DNA of 53,486 bases from Bacteroidales bacterium (GTDB taxonomy: Bacteria > Bacteroidota > Bacteroidia > Bacteroidales > GCA-2748055): contig JARGFP010000026.1 of the NCBI GenBank assembly GCA_029210585.1, positions 1 through 53,486 of the forward strand, given 5' to 3'. Under the pieces are notes generated by a model. That model was not told the DNA's origin, ran no database searches, and saw only the letters and a list, made by a program, of their open reading frames with translations. Shown piece after piece: positions 15,914 to 26,707 of this stretch. Within the stretch, counting starts at the first letter, position 1, and the number at the start of each line of letters is the position of its first letter. The position numbers were made by a program, and so were the translations under genes.

Positions 15914-17117
15914 CTAGGGTCGAACAGGCGTGCCATCTGCCTTGCGGACCTGTGTCCAGTTATAGTTGTAAGGCTTCACCGGGTACCTGGCTGCCAGCTC
16001 CTCGTTGATGTCGACCCCGAGTCCCGGAGCTTCATTGACAAAAAGATATCCGTCTTTCACGTAAGGCGTTCCGGGGAAGACCTCATACGTGAGATCTGAA
16101 AACAATTTGCACTCCTGTATCCCGAAGTTCCATACCGCCAGGTCGATGTGTGCATTGGCGGCATGCCCTACCGGGGAGGTATCTCCCGGTCCGTGCCAGG
16201 CGGTCCGTACATTGAACCATTCTCCCAGTCTTGCCACTTTCATGGCCGGGGTGATCCCGCCGATCTGCGAGATGTGAATACGGATAAAATCATACCAGCG
16301 CTTCGACATGGGTTCCACCCGTTCGTGCATATCGTGTAACAGCTCTATTTCATCCCCGAAGCGTTTCCTGGCAAGACGGAACATTTCAATCACCCCCCCG
16401 CTTGTAGGCCTGGGCATCCATGGTGTGATCACGGGCATACCCGAACCCATGCTGCTTGTAAGCCGGGTTTTGTGTCAGGTGCGTGGAACCATAACCGCCC
16501 AGCTGCATCCTGATGTTCCTGAATCCGTCTTCACGCAGTCGCTCCACGTGATCCATGACATCCTTCGGTATCGCCCCGGAAGCATGGCTGTATGTATCCA
16601 CCGCGAAACGCACCTTCCCGCCCAGCAACTGGTATACCGGCATTCCCGCCAGCTTTCCCTTGATGTCCCACAGGGCCTGGTCCAGCCCGCTGAGGGCATT
16701 GTTCAGTACCGGTCCGTTCCGCCAGTAGGAACTCACGTAGGCAGTCTGCCAGATGTCTTCGATCCGGCTGGCATCCTTGTCCCTGCAGAAATCATCCAGG
16801 TAGTCGTTTACAGCGGAAACTACGGGTTTGACCCGCTGGGTAAAGGTGGCACACCCCACGCCATATAACCCGGGCTGATCAGTCTCGACCTTCACGATCA
16901 CCAGGCCGGTACCGTATGGTGCCGTGGTAATCGCACGCACCTTTTTGATCTTCACTTTTTGCAGGTTCATTGCTTCCCCGGGAGGGGTCCAACCCAGGGG
17001 TGACGGCCTTTCTGCGCTGTCCGGGCTTTCTTCGTTCTGCCTGAATCCCGGCGCGCATGCCGCTGCAAGCGGAAGCAATGCGGCTGTTTTCAGAATGTCT
17101 CTGCGTTTCATCTGCAT
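15914..17117 (-). pseudogene. Enolase-superfamily (RspA/ManD-like) dehydratase, frameshifted with internal deletion
   Basis: Two overlapping frames (17117-16386 and 16450-15914) encode one mandelate racemase/muconate lactonising-type protein. It starts MKRRDILKTAALLPLAAACA, a twin-arginine-type lipoprotein leader; IKKVRAITTAPYGTGLVIVK opens the capping domain, with AYVSSYWRNGPVLNNALSGL typical of the RspA/ManD group. The frame breaks at a seven-base homopolymer (16393-16399): dropping one base joins AYKRGG to VIEMFRLARKRFGDE. Further on, HDMHERVEPM passes directly to SKRWYDFIRIHISQIGGITP; relatives have about 55 extra residues here, including two acidic metal ligands (the ED and GE motifs). 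AWHGPGDTSPVGHAANAH and the C-terminal domain are present. It cannot be catalytic as assembled. It follows the Tat-type aldo/keto reductase by 6 bp, suggesting a former sugar-acid operon. Confidence 0.85.
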
Positions 17118-17123
17118 TCCGGT

Positions 17124-18149
17124 TTAGGTGAGTACACGCTTGTAATTTTCCACGATCCCCCCGGCATAAGGTTTGGCCAGTTCAATGAGCCGGTTCATGT
17201 CTTGTTCCGACAGGTGCTTCAACTGGCTGAGTACTGCCACATTTTCATCCAGCTCGTAGGTGAACCTGCAACCACTGCAAAGGGAGGAGACAGGAAGTGA
17301 ATACACATACTGGTGCAGGTTGGCCAGGGTAAGGTCGCTCATTCCCACCACATCCGGGATATCCTTGGTGGCGATATCAGCAGGTGTGGTATCGATCCTG
17401 CCACCCATCATGCTTCCCCCGGCCATGGTTTTCATGGCGATCACCCCGTATTCCCGCTTCAATAACACGGGAAGTACATGCTTTTCAAAGGATTCATAGC
17501 TGGGATCGCACACATTCAGCGGCATCTGGCAGGTGTCCAGTTCCAGTCCGCGCTTCTCAAGGAATTCGAGGAACCACAGGTGGGTGGCCGGGTTCACATG
17601 CCCGGTAAACCCGATATAACGGGTCAGCTTCTTCTCTTTGGCCTCGAGGAAGACATCCAGTACGCCGGCATTGATCCTGTTTTCTACATCCTCGGGCGTA
17701 CCTACGGCATGGATCTGCCACAGATCCAGGTAATCTGTATTCAGCGCTTTCAGGGATTCTTCCAGCTGCTGGCGTACTCCCTCCCCCGTTTTTGCAGGAG
17801 CTTTTGTCATCAAAAACACCTGGTCACGGTATTTCGGTGTCAGGAAACGGCCCATGTACTCTTCTGAACGCCCGCCGTTGTACCTCCGTGCATTGTCGAA
17901 AAACCGTACGCCCAGCGCCATGGATCGCTCAATCATACGCTCAGCATCACCCGGATGTTCCGCCAGCCCCAGGTGGTAACCTCCCAGGCAGAACGCCGTT
18001 ACCTTTTCACCGTTCCTGGTCAGCTGACGCTGCGGCAGGAGATCACCGAGCTGATCCCTGGCCGGCACAGCGCTGGCCCATTCAAGCATTAAACCCATCC
18101 CTGCAGCGGCTGCTCCGGCCTTCCTTAAAAATTGTCTCCGAGTTTCCAT
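17124..18149 (-). CDS. Exported aldo/keto reductase with Tat signal
   Basis: 341 residues. METRRQFLRKAGAAAAGMGL is a twin-arginine signal. The aldo/keto reductase barrel follows with the tetrad Asp/Tyr in FFDNARRYNGG, Lys in FLMTKAP and His in LWQIHAV. Near the C-terminus SLCSGCRF retains a CxxC pair where related proteins often bind an iron-sulfur cluster, but the other ligands are missing. Export folded by Tat fits cofactor loading in the cytoplasm. The next gene, 6 bp on, is the broken dehydratase, so this looks like an operon for oxidised sugars in the periplasm. Confidence 0.82.
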   Translation of the reverse strand: METRRQFLRKAGAAAAGMGLMLEWASAVPARDQLGDLLPQRQLTRNGEKVTAFCLGGYHLGLAEHPGDAERMIERSMALGVRFFDNARRYNGGRSEEYMGRFLTPKYRDQVFLMTKAPAKTGEGVRQQLEESLKALNTDYLDLWQIHAVGTPEDVENRINAGVLDVFLEAKEKKLTRYIGFTGHVNPATHLWFLEFLEKRGLELDTCQMPLNVCDPSYESFEKHVLPVLLKREYGVIAMKTMAGGSMMGGRIDTTPADIATKDIPDVVGMSDLTLANLHQYVYSLPVSSLCSGCRFTYELDENVAVLSQLKHLSEQDMNRLIELAKPYAGGIVENYKRVLT

Positions 18150-18348
18150 ATATGAATAGTATTACGAAATTGTTTAATTCTGTATGTAATCACTTTTACA
18201 AGTATAAGGTATCCCGGGAGCATTAAAAAAAGCTTAACAACGAATTAACAGTCTAAAAATGAACGGAAGAGAGAACAATGAAAAACAGACCAACCGGCTT
18301 TAATATTTTACTATATTTATCCTGACTAATGGTTAAAACCCCAACATT

Positions 18349-19224
18349 ATGAAAATCATAAAACACCTTCTGTTGGTCCTTCCTTTTGCATTCGTGGCAG
18401 GTACCCTTAACGCACAAACTATTAAAGTGAAGCGTGAAAGCCTTTACGGCAGTAAGATCAATGTCCCTGTCAAGATTGAAGTTGAAGAAAGAAACGGATA
18501 TGTTTTCTATGCCCACAACGATTCCTATTATGACTACACAGTTCATCTCGAAATCACCGACATTGTCAATTTAACACCTACCAAGGTGGATCAATCCTTC
18601 CGGGTCAGACCCGGAAAGAACAGGCTTGTTCAGCTTAAAATTCAGGATGGGTCACGCCGACCGTCTTACCGTTTCAATTACACCTATTCCATCGGCGTAA
18701 AAAGAGGCAAACCTGACATTGATTTTCCATATCTTATCCCCGTAAAAGCTCCCTTTGAGATAAAGACAAGTAATACAGAAGAAAAGGACATCCTGCCCAA
18801 CCAGTTCAGTATGCAGCAGGGTGATACCGTTTATGCCGCCAGAAGAGGAAAAATCGTTGCCACCCCGGGTATGTTTGATGGAATGGACAGGATTTCACAG
18901 AATAATGCGATCGAAATCCAGCATCCCGACGGGACCCTGATGATTTACGAAAACATCGATCCCGAATCCGGTTTAGTCAAGGCAGGAGATGAAGTACTCC
19001 CGGGTCAGGCCATCGGGCTGCTGGATGAGCTGGGGTTGCTCAACATCATCCTGTACAAAAGTACGGGTGATGGCTACCTGGAGGCAATGTACATCCACTA
19101 CTATACAGACGATCAGCACGTTGAAACCTTTTCTGAAAAGTTACAGAATACCCCGGTGAAACACCCGCAGGATATTGTCACGAAAGAATTCTCCAGGAAG
19201 GAACTAAAACAGCTCAAAAAGTAG
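18349..19224 (+). CDS. Exported M23-peptidase-like protein (probably not catalytic)
   Basis: 291 residues; signal peptide MKIIKHLLLVLPFAFVAGTL followed by NAQ. After an N-terminal beta domain (residues 22-125), residues 150-235 have the lysostaphin/M23 beta-roll layout: GDTVYAARRGKIVATPG, IEIQHPDGTLMIYENIDPES, VKAGDEVLPGQAIGLLDELG. The metal-binding HxxxD and HxH motifs of active M23 enzymes are missing (IQHPDG stands at the HxH place), so it is probably a binding or regulatory member. Last residues are lysine rich. No obvious operon partner. Confidence 0.65.
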   Translation: MKIIKHLLLVLPFAFVAGTLNAQTIKVKRESLYGSKINVPVKIEVEERNGYVFYAHNDSYYDYTVHLEITDIVNLTPTKVDQSFRVRPGKNRLVQLKIQDGSRRPSYRFNYTYSIGVKRGKPDIDFPYLIPVKAPFEIKTSNTEEKDILPNQFSMQQGDTVYAARRGKIVATPGMFDGMDRISQNNAIEIQHPDGTLMIYENIDPESGLVKAGDEVLPGQAIGLLDELGLLNIILYKSTGDGYLEAMYIHYYTDDQHVETFSEKLQNTPVKHPQDIVTKEFSRKELKQLKK

Positions 19225-19243
19225 GTTTGATGCCATCAGAGGT

Positions 19244-19813
19244 TCACTGGGAAACCAGGAAACCCTGTAACTGATCCGTTCTTTGGCGTACATCGCTTGT
19301 GATGGCGTGGACAGATATGGTGGCACCTGAGATACCATCAATGGTTTTGCCTACCTCGGGTTTTTCCGAGCCATTGTATCCGGAAAACTGCCTCAGCCAG
19401 CCACGTGAACATATTTCATATCCGTGTGTTGCCCTGTAATTAAAGACATGGACCCTTACGATCCCTCCACGCTTATCGAACAATATGAAATAGTCAAAAT
19501 ATTCTGAGGACATATCGGTACCGGCGTTGCCAGGAACGGAACAGCCACCTGCCCGGCAACTATTCACGCGTCCGACATACATATAATGGTACTGGCTTAC
19601 ATTCGCTGAATTGACCGCAAAAAATTTACCTGCTGTTTCCGCGGCATACCCACCATTCTGCCGAAAATGAAGCTCCTGCAGTTGTTGCATGCCGATCCCT
19701 TCCTTTTCAAGAATTTTCACCAATGACTTATGCGCATATTCCACCTCCGGTTGCGCCGCGAGAAAGAAAGGCAGCATGATAAAGAAAAGGAAACAGGTCC
19801 GTGCAGCAATCAT
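19244..19813 (-). CDS. Exported FMN-binding domain protein
   Basis: 189 residues with a signal peptide (TCFLFFIMLPFFLAAQ). The C-terminal FMN_bind domain has DGISGATIS, which fits the D-G-x-[ST]-G-A-T site whose Thr receives covalent FMN from ApbE-type flavin transferases. GRVNSCRAGGCSVPG holds two cysteines that could form a disulfide. Such periplasmic flavoproteins carry electrons between membrane and outside acceptors. The gene lies 11 bp downstream of the porin gene at 19825-21027, so the two are likely cotranscribed and cooperate. Confidence 0.8.
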   Translation of the reverse strand: MIAARTCFLFFIMLPFFLAAQPEVEYAHKSLVKILEKEGIGMQQLQELHFRQNGGYAAETAGKFFAVNSANVSQYHYMYVGRVNSCRAGGCSVPGNAGTDMSSEYFDYFILFDKRGGIVRVHVFNYRATHGYEICSRGWLRQFSGYNGSEKPEVGKTIDGISGATISVHAITSDVRQRTDQLQGFLVSQ

Positions 19814-19824
19814 AATACTGGATT

Positions 19825-21027
19825 CTAAAACATTACACCAATCCCGGCATTGAAAGTGGTTGAAAAGGTGCCCGTAGCCCCCGGACGGATCAACTGCACA
19901 TCTGCCTTGACCACAGACCCGGAAGTAAGGGCAAAGGTCAGCCCGGTGGTGACCACCGTTTTCTTATAGGCGGGATTTACCGTGACCATTTCTTCCGTAT
20001 TCGCCTGTGTATTCAATTGCTCATAACGCACAAAAGGTACCAGCTGTTTTTCAGTTTCCATGGAACGCAGCATATTGTAACCCGCTTCAATATAATAGCC
20101 TGAAAGCGCACTGCCCAGGTCATTCGACCCGCCACCGGGTGATGCCGCAAATACATTGTACTGGTCTGTATTGGACAATCCTGCGTAATACAACTGTCCG
20201 CGCAACTGAACACCTCCCAGGCTGTAACGGCTGTCCAGCCCGACCATGGCAATGCCCACTACAGATGAATCCGCCCTGGCCATTGCCGCAGCATCAGATT
20301 TATCAACACCATCGTACAGCGTACTGGAAGTGTTGCCGAGATATGCGGAAAGTCCCACATTCAGGCCCCTGACACCAAAAAATTCAACCTTACCTGTGAA
20401 ATTGGGTGCGCTGATAAACGATTCCGCACCTTTCTGCCGACCGCTCCGCAGACCATTTTTACCATTCAGGTTGGCACTACCATCATACCCGTTAAAACCA
20501 TTCATCACATAAGCCTGGTACTTCAAGTATACCGGGAGGATCACCCCCGTAACGCCGAACCCGATCTCGCGCCATGTGGTGGGTGTGATATACTTGTCAA
20601 TTACCGGGCGTTCAACACCATTAAACGTGGTGGGTTCGTGGTACTCATTCACAATACCCATCGGAACCAGCATGAGCCCTCCCCGGAAATTTAGGTACCT
20701 GTTCAGCTTGTATTGCAGGAAGGCCTGTTCAACATATACCTCGCTGACATGTTCAAACTCCAGCTCACTGACAAACTGCGTTTTTTCGTTAAAATGATAC
20801 CCCAGCAGCATAATGACCCTGTGAACATCCATCATGCCAATATTTTTCTGCCCCGCATCAAGGGGCTGATTATAGTGAACCTCACCGTAGCCCCCGATCA
20901 CCAACCGGCTGTCTTGCAACAAAAGATTGTCAGCAGAATTATTGTAAAGGTTCGACAGGCTGTCATTGTCCTGTCCCGCCACCCAGACCGACATCAGTAG
21001 TCCCATCAAAATCAAGATACTTCTCAT
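19825..21027 (-). CDS. Outer-membrane porin
   Basis: 400 residues: signal peptide (MRSILILMGLLMSVWVAG, QD), then alternating amphipathic strands throughout and a terminal aromatic residue (TFNAGIGVMF), the marks of an outer-membrane barrel. Segments such as LVIGGYGEVHYNQPLD, VSELEFEHVSEVYVEQAFLQ and YLNFRGGLMLVPMGIVNEYH resemble phosphate-selective/OprO-like porins of Bacteroidota. Substrate unknown. Upstream partner of the FMN-binding protein gene. Confidence 0.8.
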   Translation of the reverse strand: MRSILILMGLLMSVWVAGQDNDSLSNLYNNSADNLLLQDSRLVIGGYGEVHYNQPLDAGQKNIGMMDVHRVIMLLGYHFNEKTQFVSELEFEHVSEVYVEQAFLQYKLNRYLNFRGGLMLVPMGIVNEYHEPTTFNGVERPVIDKYITPTTWREIGFGVTGVILPVYLKYQAYVMNGFNGYDGSANLNGKNGLRSGRQKGAESFISAPNFTGKVEFFGVRGLNVGLSAYLGNTSSTLYDGVDKSDAAAMARADSSVVGIAMVGLDSRYSLGGVQLRGQLYYAGLSNTDQYNVFAASPGGGSNDLGSALSGYYIEAGYNMLRSMETEKQLVPFVRYEQLNTQANTEEMVTVNPAYKKTVVTTGLTFALTSGSVVKADVQLIRPGATGTFSTTFNAGIGVMF

Positions 21028-21249
21028 TACATTTTTATTAAACAGTTATAATTCCTGCGAGATTTTCCGGCTACAGGAATCTGTGTCTCGCCACCGGCGG
21101 ATTCATGAACATAGTCGCTTCCTTTGGTCGCACGCTGAACAGTGACTGCACCAGGCCCGCCGTATCATGTTCAACGTATCATGTTCGTTGTATCCGGTGA
21201 CAAAGATGGAATGAATCTGTGTTGAAGACAATCCCAAAAAATTGGGATA

Positions 21250-21837
21250 TTAGATCAGATCACCGATGTCCAGGTTGGATGTATCGATGTAATTATTCAG
21301 TACTGCATATACCGTCAACCCTGAGGCCGACCGGATGGAGAGCTTTTCTGAAATGTTCTTCCTGTGTGATATGACCGTATGTGTGCTGATGAACAGCTTT
21401 GCAGCGATCTCCTTGTTGCTGTTTCCCATGGCCAGGAGTTTGAGCACTTCGATTTCCCGGCTGGTAAGTTCTGAAGCCTGTTTTTCTTCCCCTGGGTTGC
21501 TGAATACGCGGTCGATCCTGCTACATATCTCTGAAGGTGAATGATCCATGGAAATGAAATGTTCCGGGGTTTCCGGCTCCCCGGGAGTTGCCTGGTCGAA
21601 GAGTACAAACGCGTGCAGCCCGGGATGTTCAGTCAGGAAATTTTTAAAGTCAGGACGCAATGAAAGTTCACGCCCGGTAATGACCACTGATGTGCCATGG
21701 ATGGTTTCCCCGGAAGAAAAGAGATTCTGAAATGCATCAAATGTCCTCACCGGGCAATTGAAATGCCGCTGCAGAATGGCAGCGAGCCCCAGCTGCACAA
21801 TTGATGAATCATGTATGATATACACACACTCAGCCAT
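21250..21837 (-). CDS. LuxR-family regulator with degenerate receiver domain
   Basis: The start at 21837 (MAECVYIIHDSSIVQLGLAA) fits the receiver fold better than an upstream ATG at 21918 that would lie inside the preceding gene. The C-terminal LuxR HTH is clear (SELTSREIEVLKLLAMGNSN, KEIAAKLFISTHTVISHRK). In the receiver half the position of the phospho-acceptor Asp reads VVITGREL, without an acidic residue, so it is likely a pseudo-receiver. It overlaps the hemerythrin gene by 8 bp, so the pair is translationally coupled and the hemerythrin protein may be its sensor or target. Confidence 0.8.
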   Translation of the reverse strand: MAECVYIIHDSSIVQLGLAAILQRHFNCPVRTFDAFQNLFSSGETIHGTSVVITGRELSLRPDFKNFLTEHPGLHAFVLFDQATPGEPETPEHFISMDHSPSEICSRIDRVFSNPGEEKQASELTSREIEVLKLLAMGNSNKEIAAKLFISTHTVISHRKNISEKLSIRSASGLTVYAVLNNYIDTSNLDIGDLI

Positions 21838-22525
21838 GTATTTCCCTTTCCAATTGAAGCACCTGGGGAATGAGGATTTTATCTTCAATGCGCGCGTGAT
21901 CCACCAGGTCCCGTTCAAAACGCAGCAGGGTAATCAGGAATTCATTACAAATGTTGTTGTCGTAAACAGGCTCAATATATTTTATGACCATGTTTTTCAG
22001 GTCGTGCAACTTGATATCGATATTTGAGTGTTCCTTTTCAAAGGTGTGGATGGTATAGGTTGCATTGCCTGATCCTTCCTGCAAAAGTGAGCTGATATAG
22101 GGAAAAACAACTTCTTCCTCTTCCCGTATATGCTGCAGTAATTCCTTTTTATATTGCAGGTAGAATTTCTCGATCAGCTCGAGTTGGTGCTTTCCCGAAG
22201 TATCGCTTTTCATGAGCAGGTCCAGCAGTTGTTCAATCTTTGGTAGCACATATTCAAGGTAATAAACATGGGTCTTCTGAAGATAATCAAGGATCAGCGT
22301 TGGTGAAAAGGCCTGCAACTCCTTTTCGGGAAAGTAATCCTCGTTGTGATACGTGTTGATGATGGCCAGCAGGAAATGAATATCAACATGAATGGAAGCA
22401 CAGATCTCACCCAATGGCATTTCCCTGTTTCCAAGGGAAATGCCAAACCGGTTCAGCACCGGCAAAAGGTGGTAATTGGTTTCCACCAGGTCAATCACCT
22501 GCGTGTTCTTTGTGAATATCTGCAT
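21830..22525 (-). CDS. Hemerythrin-domain protein, RIC/ScdA-like
   Basis: 231 residues. The N-terminal part (VIDLVETNYHLLPVLNRFGI, SLGNREMPLGEIC) resembles the ScdA/RIC N-terminal domain but lacks its conserved Cys pair. The C-terminal half is a hemerythrin four-helix bundle with the expected ligand pattern: TH in LQKTHVYYLEYVLPKIEQLL, HIREEEEVVFPYI, FEKEHSNID and DHARIEDKILIPQ. Family members bind a di-iron centre and help repair iron-sulfur clusters or sense oxygen/NO. First gene of a two-gene unit with the LuxR-type regulator. Confidence 0.82.
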   Translation of the reverse strand: MQIFTKNTQVIDLVETNYHLLPVLNRFGISLGNREMPLGEICASIHVDIHFLLAIINTYHNEDYFPEKELQAFSPTLILDYLQKTHVYYLEYVLPKIEQLLDLLMKSDTSGKHQLELIEKFYLQYKKELLQHIREEEEVVFPYISSLLQEGSGNATYTIHTFEKEHSNIDIKLHDLKNMVIKYIEPVYDNNICNEFLITLLRFERDLVDHARIEDKILIPQVLQLEREIHG

Positions 22526-22682
22526 ACCATTTTTATTTTAAGCATTAGGTGACTATTCATTTCATGAACGGTAGTAAAACCCATGAATATGTGAATTGTT
22601 TGAAAACGAAATAGTATGCTTCCTGGCTGAAAACAAGAAATTAGACGATCAAAGGGAAAGCAACAGAATCCTCCTCATAAGT

Positions 22683-22718
22683 AAAACCCGGGATGATCCA
22701 ATTGGATCCCCGGGTTTT
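22683..22718. terminator. Bidirectional hairpin terminator downstream of katG
   Basis: AAAACCCGGG (22683-22692) pairs with CCCGGGTTTT (22709-22718), extended inward by GATCC-AATT-GGATC with a two-base bulge. A T-rich end follows on both strands. It ends katG coming from the right. Confidence 0.75.
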
Positions 22719-22770
22719 ATTAAAAAAACAGCAATATGGACCTGACAGATCCGGTACATTAATGAATACC

Positions 22771-24948
<2,178 letters not shown>

Positions 24949-25062
24949 TTATTTATATTGATCAGATTCAGTTGTTTAGTCGCTGCCGATAGTCCCTTTT
25001 CGAGCTATCTTAAAATATATAATGTCATCCTGAACGTATACTTTGGATATTCATGATTTCTA

Positions 25063-25512
25063 TTAACTCCTGCTTTTCCCGTTTTTCCTGTTGTTCAGGA
25101 ATCGCCCGTTGATCTGAAGCCTGATTCTCTGTATTTCAAAATCTTCGATTGCATTTTGCTGAAAATAATTCTTTAATATTTCGTCCAGTTCTTCATTTAA
25201 ATAATCTTTGATCTCTGCTGATTCAGAAGCATACAGGTGGTGGTGGTCTTCCAGTATCCCGTCATACCGCATAATGTCCTTGTCCGTTTTCACCCTGTCA
25301 ATCAACTGGTGCTCAATTAAAACGTCGAGTACCTTGTACACAGTTCCTGAAGCAATACCTGGATAGGTCTCCCTGATATACTCCATGATCATCTCAGCAG
25401 ACGGATGGTTGTTCAGGGAGTAAATTGCCTCCAGGATAGCAATGCGCTGCGGAGTGACTTTCAGCCCCTTTTCCATCAATCTGTCTTTGATCTTATTTAT
25501 AGTAGCAGCCAT
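25063..25512 (-). CDS. Fur-family regulator, PerR-like, without cysteines
   Basis: 149 residues. The winged-helix domain (LKVTPQRIAILEAIYSLNNH, ASGTVYKVLDVLIEHQLI) is followed by the dimer domain. The PerR regulatory metal ligands are kept: His in NHPSAE, Asp in MRYDG, His pair in EDHHHLY and Asp in EIKDY. The two CxxC pairs of the structural zinc site are gone; the protein contains no cysteine. Position beside katG argues for peroxide sensing by metal-catalysed His oxidation. A promoter (25557-25587) and a palindrome (25531-25543) upstream suggest autoregulation. Confidence 0.88.
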   Translation of the reverse strand: MAATINKIKDRLMEKGLKVTPQRIAILEAIYSLNNHPSAEMIMEYIRETYPGIASGTVYKVLDVLIEHQLIDRVKTDKDIMRYDGILEDHHHLYASESAEIKDYLNEELDEILKNYFQQNAIEDFEIQRIRLQINGRFLNNRKNGKSRS

Positions 25513-25530
25513 ATAGAATCATTTTCTGAT

Positions 25531-25543
25531 GAGAATTGTTCTC
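25531..25543. promoter_or_regulatory. Candidate PerR operator
   Basis: GAGAATTGTTCTC, a perfect 5-bp palindrome around TTG, beside a second similar half-site arrangement (AGAATCATTTTCT, 25515-25527). It lies between the -7 box of the regulator promoter and its start codon, a good place for repression. Confidence 0.45.
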
Positions 25544-25556
25544 CCTTAACAGTCAA

Positions 25557-25587
25557 CAAACATACAATATGTTCACGAACTTGTCAA
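25557..25587 (-). promoter_or_regulatory. Promoter of the PerR-like gene
   Basis: Minus strand TTG (25585-25587), 20 bases, TATGTTTG (25557-25564), an exact TAnnTTTG box. Confidence 0.6.
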
Positions 25588-25652
25588 GTAGTTTGTTAAA
25601 AATTAAGTAATGATGTTTACCTTGCAGAAAATGAACCTGAACAACAACGTGT

Positions 25653-26315
25653 ATGGAACGATTAAAAATGTTGACCCTTGCCCTGGCATTCGCAGCCATC
25701 TTCTCCGGTTGCGGCAATGAAAAATCCAACCAAGGAACGAAAGATGACACATCGGCAATGCAGGAAGACATCGTTTCAGATCAGCAGCTGGAAGGCGTGG
25801 ACAAGGCTTCGGGTGTCCTGAAAAACACTGCCGGACAGGCAACAGCCATCCAACCTGAAGCCATGATGCAGGCGGCACTCAATGGCAACGTCAATGTCAT
25901 CCGGGATGCAATTGAAAAAGGATATGATGTCGATGCAACAGACGCCGGGCAACACACCGTGTTGATGATGGCAGCTTACAATGGCCACACAGAAATTATA
26001 AGCTTGCTGCTGGACCATGGGGCCGGCACAGATGCACGCGACAACCAGCAGCGCACTGCCCTGATGTACGCATCCACCGGTCCGTTCAATGAAACTGTTG
26101 AACTGTTGCTTGAGGCTGGTGCTGATCCAAACCTGGTGGACAACGATGAACACTTCACTGCTATCATGTTTGCTGCTGCTGAGGGACAGAAAGAAGTGGT
26201 TTCCACGCTGCTAAAATACGGTGCTGACAAAACCATGCAGGATGAAGATGGAGAATCGGCATATGATTTTGCCATCGCCAACGGCCATAGCGAGATTGCT
26301 GCCATGCTGAAATAA
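25653..26315 (+). CDS. Ankyrin-repeat lipoprotein next to katG/perR
   Basis: 220 residues. MERLKMLTLALAFAAIFSGC is a lipoprotein leader, followed by a linker of about 50 residues and four ankyrin repeats (EAMMQAALNGNVNVIRDAIE, HTVLMMAAYNGHTEIISLLL, RTALMYASTGPFNETVELLL, FTAIMFAAAEGQKEVVSTLL) plus a capping repeat. Ankyrin proteins beside catalase genes are known: in Pseudomonas aeruginosa AnkB supports catalase KatB, and in Campylobacter an ankyrin protein supports KatA. Here it is anchored outside the cytoplasm, unlike KatG. Divergent from the PerR-like gene, probably under the same control. Confidence 0.88.
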   Translation: MERLKMLTLALAFAAIFSGCGNEKSNQGTKDDTSAMQEDIVSDQQLEGVDKASGVLKNTAGQATAIQPEAMMQAALNGNVNVIRDAIEKGYDVDATDAGQHTVLMMAAYNGHTEIISLLLDHGAGTDARDNQQRTALMYASTGPFNETVELLLEAGADPNLVDNDEHFTAIMFAAAEGQKEVVSTLLKYGADKTMQDEDGESAYDFAIANGHSEIAAMLK

Positions 26316-26707
26316 TAGCATGTTACGCCGCGGCGCAAACAGACAGATCTCCCTGAAATTACTGTTTCATATCTATAAGATAATGCTTCTCTGCCTGATA
26401 AAGAAACAGTCACATCGGTAAAAGGGCAGGATTGAACAAATGTTTCCTGCCAGGTTTCATTAAAAAGAGGAAAATACTTGATTTGTATCCGTTTACATTG
26501 TAAATTTATACTTCTTTTCAATCCTCTAACTACTTCTGTCGACTGGGCAGATTGGTGCATCCCTCTTCCCCGGGATCACAAATGATCAGAAACCACCCAT
26601 AACCTGTACAACTTTTTGGAACATCCGGCAGAAACGGATCACCTATCCCGGCAAATCTCCGCTCATGAAATCATCACCAACAACCAGAATATCCAATAAT
26701 TACTACC
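26316..26707. other. Intergenic region without a recognised gene
   Basis: 392 bp. A GC-rich palindrome just after the ankyrin stop (CGCCGCGGCG near 26329) and an inverted repeat ACTGTTTC/GAAACAGT (26361-26368, 26403-26410) may serve as transcription end. The second half should hold the collar-gene promoter; I see no clear TAnnTTTG box. Confidence 0.35.
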
